Source: an uncultured Phascolarctobacterium sp.
GTDB taxonomy: Bacteria; Bacillota; Negativicutes; Acidaminococcales; Acidaminococcaceae
Direction: 5' to 3'
Length of the DNA stretch: 12,541 nucleotides
NCBI GenBank assembly: GCA_900552855.1
Contig: USBG01000041.1
Span: 1 to 12,541 of the forward strand
Of the stretch, positions 6,605 through 12,541 are shown piece by piece (within the stretch, counting starts at the first letter, position 1; every line of letters begins with the position of its first letter). A program made the translations under genes and the position numbers. The notes under the pieces were generated by a model that was not told the DNA's origin, did not search any database, and saw only the letters and a program-made list of their open reading frames with translations.

Positions 6605-7612
6605 ATGAAGAAATGTTTAAAATATCTTATATTTATGTTTATACTGATAGCTGCTTTAGTGGCAGGATGCGGCAAGAATACAGATGAAAAGCCTAAAGAG
6701 CTTTATTTGTGCAGCTCTTTAGGAAAGGTTATGACTGAGGATTTAGTAAATGACTATACTGCAGCCACTAAGACCAAGGTGCACATTACCTATCTTCCTG
6801 CAGGCAATATGCAGGAGCGCCTTGATTATCTGCGCCAGCATAAATTTGATTGCTGGCTGGGTGGTACTGTTGAAGAATATTATATGGCTAATAAACAAAG
6901 TGTTTTACAGCCATATATTACTAAGGAAGCCTATAAAGTTCCTGCAGAGCTGAGAAGTCGTCGTGGGGAATGGACAAGTCTATATCTTAGCTATATTGCG
7001 CTTTTAAGCAATAAAAACAATTTGCGTAATTATGGTCTTTATGCTCCTGAGTCATGGCACGAGCTGTTGGCTCCACAGCTGCAGGATGAAATTGCTATTC
7101 CTAATTTAGCTTTAGGTGGTGCTAGCTATGGTATGGTTACTAGCATATGGCAGCTTCAGGGTAAGGAAAAAGCACTGGCGTTTGCAGCACAGCTAAATAA
7201 GCAGCGTCCCTTTTATGCGGCGGTTCCAGGGGAGGCCATTGATATGGTCTATATTGGTAAAAAGACTGTAGCAGTTGTGCCCATGGCTTATGCCTTGATG
7301 ATGGAGGGGCGTCATAGCCATCTTTTTGCAACAGTTCCGAAGGATGCTAACCGTACTATGATTACAGGTGCTGCAATTATGAAAAATGCTAGAAACGAAG
7401 AGCAGGCACAAATGTTTTTAGATTATCTTATGAGTGACGAAAGCATAAATGAGCTGAATAGAAAGGGTTATCCATATATATGGCATGTTAAATATTATCC
7501 ATATAATGATGGACGCAGAGAGCTTATTGGTAATGTAAAGGTGCCAGTGGATGACTTGAATTGGACTGCAGCATATAAGAGCGAGATTATCAAGCAATGG
7601 TTGAACGCTTAA
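6605..7612 (+). CDS. Second ABC substrate-binding lipoprotein, diverged paralogue
   Basis: A 335-residue lipoprotein: MKKCLKY, a long hydrophobic helix, lipobox VAGC with Cys22, then a short charged linker. The mature part is a type II solute-binding protein. DCWLGGTVEEYY corresponds to the DVWFGGT..AY motif of AfuA-like binding proteins, and PESWHELLAPQLQDEIAIPN is the usual inter-lobe segment. It shares this layout with the first binding protein, but its first-lobe motif is of a different subtype (D.W.GGT rather than DVLMVADPS), so it is not a recent duplicate. The ATG at 6605 is chosen because GGTGAT (6595-6600) lies 4 nt upstream; ATGs at 6593 and 6602 are in frame but overlap or crowd that site. 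It lacks its own permease here, so it may share the upstream transporter or act as a sensor. The substrate is unknown. Confidence 0.8.
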   Translation: MKKCLKYLIFMFILIAALVAGCGKNTDEKPKELYLCSSLGKVMTEDLVNDYTAATKTKVHITYLPAGNMQERLDYLRQHKFDCWLGGTVEEYYMANKQSVLQPYITKEAYKVPAELRSRRGEWTSLYLSYIALLSNKNNLRNYGLYAPESWHELLAPQLQDEIAIPNLALGGASYGMVTSIWQLQGKEKALAFAAQLNKQRPFYAAVPGEAIDMVYIGKKTVAVVPMAYALMMEGRHSHLFATVPKDANRTMITGAAIMKNARNEEQAQMFLDYLMSDESINELNRKGYPYIWHVKYYPYNDGRRELIGNVKVPVDDLNWTAAYKSEIIKQWLNA

Positions 7613-7657
7613 GAAAATATCTGATTTTTCTAAAAGCTTTAAAAATAAAAATTTTAG

Positions 7658-7712
7658 TTGAAGCTAGTTGATAGTTGTGGTAACATTATATTGTTAAGGT
7701 ACATTTTACCTT
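7658..7712 (+). promoter_or_regulatory. Candidate promoter and dyad upstream of the purC-like gene
   Basis: TTGAAG (7658-7663), a 17-nt spacer and TAACAT (7681-7686), preceded by an extended -10 TG (7678-7679), form a plausible promoter. AAGGTA (7696-7701) and TACCTT (7707-7712), separated by CATTT, form a perfect 6-bp dyad just past the predicted transcript start, so they could be an operator or a 5' hairpin. No purine riboswitch was recognised in this leader. Confidence 0.4.
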
Positions 7713-7756
7713 TAAATTAAGAGAAAATCCATTTGTAAAATGAAAGGGTGTTATTC

Positions 7757-8440
7757 ATGGAGAAGTTATACGAAGGCAAGACTAAAAACGTTTTCCAACT
7801 GGACAATGGCAATGTACTGCTTCAATTTAAAGATGATTGCACTGGTAAAGATGGTGTGTTCGATCCGGGCGAAAACAGCGTAGGTCTGACTATTGCTGGT
7901 ATTGGCCGTGCAAACTTGGAAACCTCCATTCATTTCTTCGAAATTCTGCAACAAGCTGGCATCAAAACCCACTATGTTTCTGCAAACATCGAAGAAGCTA
8001 CCATGGAAGTTCTTCCTGCTAAAGTATTTGGCAAAGGCTTGGAAGTTATCTGCCGTCTGAAAGCTACCGGCAGCTTTATTCGTCGTTATGGCGACTACAT
8101 TGCTGATGGCACTGAACTGCCTGGCGGTTATGTAGAGTGCACCCTGAAAAACGATGAAAAGGGCGATCCGCTGATCACCTGCGAAGGTCTGGAAGCACTG
8201 GGCATCATGAGCCGTGAAATGTTTGAAAGCATGAAAGCTCAAACTCTGAACATCACTAAAATGGTTGCTGAAGATCTGGCTAAAAAAGGTCTGGACCTGT
8301 ACGACATCAAATTTGAGTTTGGCTACAACAACGACGAAGTTATCCTGATTGACGAAATCGCTAGCGGTAACATGCGTGTTTACAAGGATGGCAAATACGT
8401 TGATCCTATGGATCTGACCAAAATCATTCTCGGTAAATAA
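7757..8440 (+). CDS. purC: SAICAR synthetase (PurC family), atypical member
   Basis: PurC joins aspartate to CAIR using ATP, the seventh or eighth step of purine synthesis depending on the count. The 227-residue product has the usual length and the N-terminal LYEGKTKNVF (ATP site, Lys8 and Lys10), FKDDCTGKDG (25-33), the substrate-side ATGSFIRRYG (103-112), GDPLI (136-140), FEFG (186-189) and IDE (198-200). It departs from the classical family at DE-IASGNMR, where typical PurC has DE-[IF]SPD..R: the second Asp of that motif is Gly204 while Arg207 is kept. It stands alone, with no other pur gene beside it. AAAGGGTG lies 8 nt before the ATG; a GTG three codons earlier overlaps this site. Codon choice is strongly biased (CTG, AAA, GAA, GGC), as in highly expressed genes. 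It may be the normal enzyme of this lineage or a PurC-like enzyme with a shifted role. Confidence 0.78.
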   Translation: MEKLYEGKTKNVFQLDNGNVLLQFKDDCTGKDGVFDPGENSVGLTIAGIGRANLETSIHFFEILQQAGIKTHYVSANIEEATMEVLPAKVFGKGLEVICRLKATGSFIRRYGDYIADGTELPGGYVECTLKNDEKGDPLITCEGLEALGIMSREMFESMKAQTLNITKMVAEDLAKKGLDLYDIKFEFGYNNDEVILIDEIASGNMRVYKDGKYVDPMDLTKIILGK

Positions 8441-8461
8441 TAATCTTATAGGCTAAGTTTT

Positions 8462-8497
8462 AAGGCTCCTGAAGCGAAGGCTTTGGGAGCCTTTTTC
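8462..8497 (+). terminator. Rho-independent terminator of the purC-like gene
   Basis: AAGGCTCC (8462-8469) pairs with GGAGCCTT (8486-8493), and the inner AAGC/GCTT continues the stem through two tandem G-U pairs, leaving a GAAG loop. TTTTT overlaps the 3' end of the stem (8492-8496). It starts 21 nt after the stop codon. Confidence 0.88.
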
Positions 8498-8522
8498 TAT
8501 GGGTGGACAAGGCAAGCTTGTA

Positions 8523-8562
8523 TAATAAAAATGCTCAGTAGCTATTGTTTCTACTGAGCATT
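8523..8562 (-). terminator. Rho-independent terminator of the leftward flippase gene
   Basis: AATGCTCAGTAG (8530-8541) and CTACTGAGCATT (8551-8562) form a perfect 12-bp stem with a 9-nt loop. Read on the minus strand it is followed by TTTTTATTATA. It lies 56 bases beyond the flippase stop codon and faces the purC terminator, so the convergent genes have separate stop signals. Confidence 0.85.
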
Positions 8563-8618
8563 AATCATTATGGATTAGAAAGTTTGAATTTTACAGTTGC
8601 TTCAGAATAGTAATCTTG

Positions 8619-10232
8619 TTATTCCTTAAATAAGCCAATTCTTTGTCCGATAGCTAAAATTCTGCGACCAATTAAAGGAAGATTGTTAAGGTCCTCGCGA
8701 GTAAGACCGCCGCAGGCCATAAGAGCAATGGCATAGGTGGGAACGGAGGCCATCATGGCAAAGAGGATGGACCAGGAGCCCATGTTGCCTGTCACTAAAA
8801 GCACGCCATAGATGGCAGCCCCCATAATACTAGAGGCAACCAAGGGGCGTAGCAGGCTGCCGATGGAGAATTTAAAACCAGTGTATTTATAGATAAAGAA
8901 CATATTAATGATGGCTGCCGCAGCAAAGTCTGCCACTGTTGCTAGTGATGCACCCTTAATGCCTAAGGCAGGCTGTGCTGTTAAAATCCAGCTGAGTACA
9001 ACCTTGACGGCACAGGCAAAGAGCATATTGATTACCGGAATAGCGGTTTTACCAAGGCCCTGCAAAATACCGGTGCTTATTTGGTGCATACCTAAAAAGA
9101 GAATACCAACACTCATGGTTTGAATGGCTCCTGCTGCACCGGGAGCGTTGTAGATGAGTGCAGCAACCTTTTCCGCCAAGAAGAACAGACCCATGAAGCA
9201 GGGAAAGGTAATAATCATAGCAACGCGAAAGGCGATACGGATTTTTTCTTTGATGGCTTTAAAGTCGTTTAATGCTCTGGATTCAGAGATGGAGGGTACA
9301 AGGCTGATAGTCATGGAGGCAGTAAAGATAGCTGCCAGATTGACTAGTGGTACGGCCATGCCTGTCAAATAGCCAAACAGCTCTGTAGCATGTCGTACAT
9401 CAAAGCCTGCCGCTTCCAGACGCTGAGGAACGATTAAAAGGTCCAGATTAGCACCAATAGGCAGCATGAGGCTGGATAAGGATACAGGCAATGCTAAGGT
9501 TAGCAAACGCTTGATGATGTGCATTGCAGATTCTACAGGTGCATTTTCGTTCTGTGAAGCTATTTCCTGATGAAGCTTGGTTTTTAGACGACGATAGAAC
9601 CACATCAGCACCAAAAGGGCACAAAAGGCACCGACACCTGCGCCCATGCTGGCGCCGCCAGCTGCATAGGCTAAGCCATAGGGCAGGAACAAATCAGCAA
9701 AGACCAGCATGGTAATAACGCGAGTCAGCTGCTCTACAATTTCAGAAACAGCGGTAGGCGTCATAATCTGCCAGCCTTGAAGGTAACCACGGAAGCTTGC
9801 CAGAAAGGTTACAAAGAAAACAGCAGGTGCCAAGGCAATGATGGAGTAGTAGGCACGGCTGTCGCGAATAAAGTGGTTATCAATCAGCCAGCCTGCACCA
9901 AAGAAGAGGGCAGAGGAAAAGATTAATCCACTAATTAGTAGAAGCCGTAAGGAGATATTAAAGACCCTTTTGGCGCCACGATAATCCTTATTGGCTAGCT
10001 TTTCAGATGTGATAATAGAAATAGCAACAGGAATGCCTGCAGAGGAAACCGTTATTGCCATTAAATAGATGGGAAAACCCATTTGGTATAGACCAATACC
10101 CTCGCCGCCTAAAACGCGGGATAGGATAATCCAGTTAAGTGAACCAATAACCTTCACTACGATGCTGGAGATGGTCAGAATCAGTGTTCCTTTAAGGAAT
10201 GTACTATTTGCTTTAGAAGAATTTTCGCTCAT
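8619..10232 (-). CDS. MOP-superfamily lipid flippase (SpoVB/MurJ-like)
   Basis: A 537-residue integral inner-membrane protein with about 14 hydrophobic segments, which moves lipid-linked sugars (lipid II or another polysaccharide precursor) across the membrane. Family signs are FLKGTLILTISSIVVKVIGS at the N-terminus, SRVLGGEGIGLYQMGFPIY, AGIPVAIS..TSEKLANKDYRGAKRVF and GASLATVADF near helix 12; these match SpoVB/YtgP-type members of the MviN-MATE group. The ATG at 10232 is chosen because AAGGCGG lies 5 nt upstream; the ATG at 10265 has no ribosome binding site and would add a polar tail. No cell-wall or capsule gene is nearby to fix the substrate, so MurJ function is possible but not shown. 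It is transcribed alone from a near-consensus promoter and ends at its own terminator. Confidence 0.85.
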   Translation of the reverse strand: MSENSSKANSTFLKGTLILTISSIVVKVIGSLNWIILSRVLGGEGIGLYQMGFPIYLMAITVSSAGIPVAISIITSEKLANKDYRGAKRVFNISLRLLLISGLIFSSALFFGAGWLIDNHFIRDSRAYYSIIALAPAVFFVTFLASFRGYLQGWQIMTPTAVSEIVEQLTRVITMLVFADLFLPYGLAYAAGGASMGAGVGAFCALLVLMWFYRRLKTKLHQEIASQNENAPVESAMHIIKRLLTLALPVSLSSLMLPIGANLDLLIVPQRLEAAGFDVRHATELFGYLTGMAVPLVNLAAIFTASMTISLVPSISESRALNDFKAIKEKIRIAFRVAMIITFPCFMGLFFLAEKVAALIYNAPGAAGAIQTMSVGILFLGMHQISTGILQGLGKTAIPVINMLFACAVKVVLSWILTAQPALGIKGASLATVADFAAAAIINMFFIYKYTGFKFSIGSLLRPLVASSIMGAAIYGVLLVTGNMGSWSILFAMMASVPTYAIALMACGGLTREDLNNLPLIGRRILAIGQRIGLFKE

Positions 10233-10289
10233 ATAATCCGCCTTAAAATAGTTATAATCATACATTCTAATTATGGACTTTTTTACAAT

Positions 10290-10319
10290 ATTTTACAAGC
10301 TTTTTAACAGATTTGTCAA
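10290..10319 (-). promoter_or_regulatory. Promoter of the flippase gene
   Basis: On the minus strand TTGACA (10319-10314), an 18-nt spacer and TAAAAT (10295-10290) form a near-consensus sigma-A promoter. The transcript would start near 10283 and have a leader of about 50 nt. The octamer TTTTACAA is directly repeated at 10281-10288 and 10291-10298, over the -10 and start region. Confidence 0.7.
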
Positions 10320-10339
10320 AAAGAGAGCTTTAAAAGGCC

Positions 10340-10367
10340 TTGTATATTCTAACCCATATGCTACAAT
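10340..10367 (+). promoter_or_regulatory. Promoter of the outer-membrane protein gene
   Basis: TTGTAT (10340-10345), a 16-nt spacer and TACAAT (10362-10367) with an extended -10 TG at 10359-10360. It stands back to back with the flippase promoter; the two -35 boxes are 20 bases apart, so a regulator bound between them could affect both. Confidence 0.65.
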
Positions 10368-10426
10368 TAATATGTAAGTCAAATAAGTGTGACGTATGCA
10401 ATATTTTATGAGTGGAGTGATTCTTT

Positions 10427-11032
10427 ATGAAAAAAATCTTAACTGCGTGCACTGCAGGTGCACTTCTCGCTATGGCACTGGGTACAACTGCCTTTGCTTC
10501 TCCTTTGAAGAACTATGATGCTGGCAAAATTGCTATTGATGCTGGCCTCAATATTCCTACAAGCATGGAGACTGACAGATTTGGTTTAGATGAGTCTAAC
10601 AGTGCTTATGTTGGTGGTACCTTAGGCTTAGGCAACAATATGGCTTTAAACTATAAATGGAATCAATATGATTTTGAACATGGCAACACTGATACTCATC
10701 AGCTGAACCTGATGTACAAGATTCTTCCTGGCGTTTCTGCTTTTGCAGGTTATGTAAACGCTGACAGCGAATTTTTGGGACATGGCCGTTCTCAAGACTC
10801 TGCACAATTCGGTCTGCAAGCTAGCTATGATATTCCGGCATTTTGCACTGTATGGGGCAATGTAGCCGTTGGTACTAACAATTCCGGTTACGAAATTGGC
10901 CTGAGCAAACCGTTGGTTAACAATGTAGAGCTGAATGTTTCCTACTATGACCAAAAATTTGATGACGCTATGGGTGACAACAACGACCTGAAAACTAAAG
11001 GCGTTAACATGGGTGTTACCGTTAAATTCTAA
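10427..11032 (+). CDS. Small secreted beta-barrel outer-membrane protein
   Basis: The 201-residue protein begins with a signal peptide, MKKILTACTAGALLAMALGTTAFA, with a signal peptidase I site (AFA|SP) after residue 24. The mature 177 residues are rich in Gly, Asn, Tyr and alternating polar/hydrophobic stretches (MALNYKWNQYDF, HQLNLMYKIL, VSAFAGYVNAD, AQFGLQASYDI, VELNVSYYDQKF) and end in GVTVKF. A terminal Phe is the usual signal for outer-membrane assembly. The size suits an 8-stranded barrel. The family and function (porin-like, adhesive or structural) cannot be told from sequence. GGAGTGAT lies 5 nt before the ATG. No clear terminator follows, so some read-through into the rubrerythrin gene is possible. 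This gene is the main evidence that the host has an outer membrane. Confidence 0.75.
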   Translation: MKKILTACTAGALLAMALGTTAFASPLKNYDAGKIAIDAGLNIPTSMETDRFGLDESNSAYVGGTLGLGNNMALNYKWNQYDFEHGNTDTHQLNLMYKILPGVSAFAGYVNADSEFLGHGRSQDSAQFGLQASYDIPAFCTVWGNVAVGTNNSGYEIGLSKPLVNNVELNVSYYDQKFDDAMGDNNDLKTKGVNMGVTVKF

Positions 11033-11060
11033 AATATTTTAAAATAAAATCATTCGTAAC

Positions 11061-11075
11061 GGATAATTATTATTG
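11061..11075. promoter_or_regulatory. Fur/PerR-type operator overlapping the rubrerythrin promoter
   Basis: GGATAATTATTATTG contains an exact ATAAT-T-ATTAT core. It matches 11 of 14 fixed positions of the PerR box TTATAATNATTATAA and 11 of 12 of the Fur core GATAATNATTATC. Its right edge overlaps the -35 box, a position suited to repression. Rubrerythrins are known members of PerR regulons in clostridia, which supports the reading. Confidence 0.55.
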
Positions 11076-11101
11076 ACAACTCATCTAAATCATGTTATCA
11101 T
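11073..11101 (+). promoter_or_regulatory. Promoter of the rubrerythrin gene
   Basis: A consensus TTGACA (11073-11078), an ideal 17-nt spacer and TATCAT (11096-11101). The expected start is near 11108. Exactly there, TGTCG (11107-11111) and CGACA (11116-11120) flank AAAA as a perfect 5-bp dyad, which could be a 5' stabilising hairpin or a second operator. The leader is about 67 nt. Confidence 0.8.
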
Positions 11102-11174
11102 AAGCATGTCGAAAACGACAAGATATTAAAGATATGCTAACGATATAAAAACAAAAATTTGGAGGGAAACAATT

Positions 11175-11717
11175 ATGAAAAAATTTGTATGTCAAGTATG
11201 TGGTTATGTTTATGAAGGCGAAGCTGCTCCGGCACAATGCCCTCAATGTAAAGCTCCTGCTTCTAAATTCACCGAAATGAAAGGTGAAATGACCTGGGCT
11301 GCTGAACACGTTGTGGGTGTAGCTTCTGACGTTCCTGAAGATATTAAAGAAGATCTGCGTGCAAACTTCAACGGCGAATGCTCCGAAGTTGGTATGTACC
11401 TGGCTATGAGCCGCGTTGCTTTCCGTGAAGGCTATCCTGAAATCGGCCTGTACTGGGAAAAAGCTGCTCTGGAAGAAGCTGAGCATGCTTCCAAATTCGC
11501 TGAACTGCTGGGCGAAGTTGTAACCGCTTCCACCAAAAAGAACCTGGAAATGCGTGTAGAAGCTGAAAACGGCGCAACCGCTGGTAAAACCGATCTGGCT
11601 AAACGTGCTAAAGAACTGGGTCTGGACGCTATCCATGACACCGTTCATGAAATGGCTCGCGACGAAGCTCGTCACGGCAAAGCATTCCAAGGCCTGCTGG
11701 ATCGTTACTTCAAATAA
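11175..11717 (+). CDS. rbr: Reverse rubrerythrin (rubredoxin domain first), NADH-linked peroxidase component
   Basis: A cytoplasmic non-haem iron protein that reduces hydrogen peroxide, and oxygen in some anaerobes, protecting oxygen-sensitive cells. The 180 residues start with a rubredoxin-like iron site, Cys6-x2-Cys9 and Cys22-x2-Cys25. The four-helix diiron domain follows, with ExxH motifs at E101-H104 (EEAEHA) and E164-H167 (DEARHG) plus likely ligands Glu68 and Glu131. Classical rubrerythrin carries the rubredoxin part at the C-terminus; this order is the reverse form described in Clostridium acetobutylicum. GGAGGG lies 8 nt before the ATG. Codon use is strongly biased towards CTG, GAA, AAA and GCT, as expected for an abundant protein. 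It is a single-gene unit with its own promoter, a probable PerR/Fur box and a terminator. Confidence 0.95.
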   Translation: MKKFVCQVCGYVYEGEAAPAQCPQCKAPASKFTEMKGEMTWAAEHVVGVASDVPEDIKEDLRANFNGECSEVGMYLAMSRVAFREGYPEIGLYWEKAALEEAEHASKFAELLGEVVTASTKKNLEMRVEAENGATAGKTDLAKRAKELGLDAIHDTVHEMARDEARHGKAFQGLLDRYFK

Positions 11718-11732
11718 TTCAATAGACCTTAC

Positions 11733-11761
11733 AAGAGGCTGCCTTTTAGGTGGCCTCTTTT
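11733..11761 (+). terminator. Rho-independent terminator of the rubrerythrin gene
   Basis: AAGAGGCTGCC (11733-11743) pairs with GGTGGCCTCTT (11749-11759) through 11 pairs, including a tandem U-G/G-U step, around a TTTTA loop, then TT. It begins 16 nt after the stop codon. Confidence 0.88.
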
Positions 11762-11870
11762 CTATTGCTTTATTTACTAATAGTAGGTGTGCGAGATGTT
11801 CTAAATAAAGCATCTAGTTTATAATGGTTCATTGTAAAATGAAATTGCACACCTTGAAAACAGAATAAAA

Positions 11871-11948
11871 GTAGTCCATTGTGACCTCTTTGTGTTAAGA
11901 TTAAGCTGCGAAACAAAAACCAACATGGAGGTAATCACAATGGACTAC
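11871..11948 (+). promoter_or_regulatory. Inverted repeat that can hide the transposase RBS and start codon
   Basis: GTAGTCCATTGTGA-CCTC (11871-11888) is complementary to GAGG (11928-11931) and TCACAATGGACTAC (11935-11948): 18 pairs with one 3-nt bulge (TAA) and a 39-nt loop. The 3' arm includes most of the ribosome binding site GGAGG (11927-11931) and the ATG at 11940-11942. An RNA carrying both arms would therefore be poorly translated. The same principle, transcripts from outside the element folding back to block transposase synthesis, is established for IS10 and IS50. Whether the element's own transcript starts inside the loop is not clear; no good promoter was found there. Confidence 0.65.
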
Positions 11949-12541
11949 ACTCAAGATACCATAAAACACGTAAAAGGTAAACATTTTTCTTACGGTGACC
12001 GTAGAGAATTACAGGGTATGTTATCTAATAAATCTGTACATTATTCTCTTCGTCAGCTGGCTAGACATTTTAACTGCGCTCCCAATACCATCCGTAATGA
12101 ATTGAACGTGGTGCTCATCATAATACCGGTAGATATGGAGCTAGACGTGCACAAAATGCATATGAACAAAGCCATGCTAACAGCATCAAGAAATCCAAAA
12201 GATTTCTGTCCAGTAAGTTTGTTTCCTGGGTGGTTGAAATGGTCATTGAAAAAGGTTGGTCCTTGGACGCCTGCTACGGTTATGCCAAGACACACAGGCT
12301 GTTTGCAGACTCTGAGATGATCTGTGTCAAAACACTGTACAACTACGTGGATTCTATGCTTCTTGCACTGCGTAACATCGATCTTCCGCTAAAAGTCGCC
12401 GTCGTAACGTTAAGGAAAACCTAAAGCATCTTGGCCGTAGCATAGATGAACGGCCGGATGAAATAGCAAGCCGTAACGAGTTTGGTCACTGGGAGATAGA
12501 TACAGTCATAGGCAGTAAAAGCAAGAGTGACAACGTGGTGC
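11940..12541 (+). pseudogene. IS30-family transposase, two frameshifts, cut by window end
   Basis: Transposase of the DDE type that would cut and rejoin the element's ends. It starts at ATG 11940 with GGAGG 8 nt upstream. Residues 1-55 carry the N-terminal helix-turn-helix (SLRQLARHFNCAPNTIRNEL). After TTG (12102-12104) the coding sense moves to the next frame: reading AA-CGT-GGT shows that one base of an expected Lys codon is missing near 12106. The protein then continues as RGAHHNTGRYGARRAQNAY and on to LRNIDLPLKV. Near 12396 a second base is missing and sense resumes as RRRNVKENLKHLGRSIDERP through FGHWEIDTVIGSKSKSDNVV, which includes the first catalytic Asp (codon 12499-12501). With no correction, translation would run on in the wrong frame and stop at 12318-12320. 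Both losses shift the frame the same way and do not cancel. Either the copy is dead or the assembly has base-drop errors. Confidence 0.85.

Larger units (their letters stand above)
11828..12541 (+). mobile_element. IS30-family insertion sequence, left part
   Basis: An IS30-type transposase frame begins at 11940 and runs off the window. The left end is not fixed. The stretch from about 11828, containing TTCATTGTAAAATGAA (a perfect 6-bp dyad with a GTAA loop) and then TTGCACACC, is my best guess for the terminal inverted repeat, because IS30-group ends often carry a TTGCAC-like block. The right end and target duplication lie outside, so the boundary cannot be confirmed. The element sits in the gap behind the rubrerythrin terminator and does not break a visible gene. 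Confidence 0.6.

Noticed and set aside
7766..8242. Minus-strand open frame of 158 codons inside the purC-like gene
   Set aside because: A shadow of a strongly codon-biased gene; no ribosome binding site and no recognisable domain.
10427..10450. Lipobox-like LTAC at residues 5-8 of the outer-membrane protein
   Set aside because: The cysteine comes before the hydrophobic core of the signal peptide, and a clear AFA signal peptidase I site lies at residue 24.
11085..11813. Minus-strand open frame of 242 codons across the rubrerythrin gene
   Set aside because: It mirrors the biased codons of the rubrerythrin gene, crosses its promoter and terminator, and has no start signals of its own.
12102..12400. 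Programmed -1 frameshifting in the IS30 transposase
   Set aside because: The two shift points (TTGAAC and CTAAAAG contexts) are not in-frame slippery heptamers, and two successive events would be needed; the IS30 family is not known for this.

Overview
This window looks like chromosomal DNA of an anaerobic, low-to-moderate GC, diderm Firmicute, most probably a member of the Negativicutes (Acidaminococcus/Phascolarctobacterium-like). This is an inference. It rests on strong GGAGG-type ribosome binding sites and Firmicute-like genes (a SpoVB/MurJ-type flippase, a reverse rubrerythrin), next to a secreted small beta-barrel protein that needs an outer membrane. No rRNA, tRNA or CRISPR array was seen.

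Layout. Positions 1-1830 read leftward: a truncated small membrane protein (TTG start), then an operon of a DUF697-like membrane-associated protein and glutamyl-Q tRNA(Asp) synthetase (gluQ). A 485-base non-coding stretch (1831-2315) full of inverted repeats precedes a rightward ABC importer operon. That operon is a lipoprotein binding protein, a fused two-domain permease and an ATPase, with a strong hairpin after the first gene and a rho-independent terminator after the last. A second, diverged binding lipoprotein follows under what looks like its own promoter. The operon has the form of ferric-iron (FbpABC/AfuABC) importers, but the substrate cannot be fixed from sequence.

Positions 7757-8440 hold a stand-alone, atypical SAICAR synthetase (purC-like). 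It ends in a terminator that faces the terminator of a leftward MOP-superfamily flippase gene (8619-10232). Back-to-back promoters at 10290-10367 drive the flippase leftward and the outer-membrane protein rightward. A reverse rubrerythrin gene follows, with a near-consensus promoter overlapped by a Fur/PerR-type box, which fits peroxide or iron control.

The right end (about 11828 onward) is the left part of an IS30-family insertion sequence. Its transposase frame is broken by two separate one-base deletions. Just before it lies an 18-bp inverted repeat that, in a read-through transcript, would bury the transposase ribosome binding site and start codon. This resembles the fold-back protection known from IS10 and IS50 and is the most interesting structure in the window.
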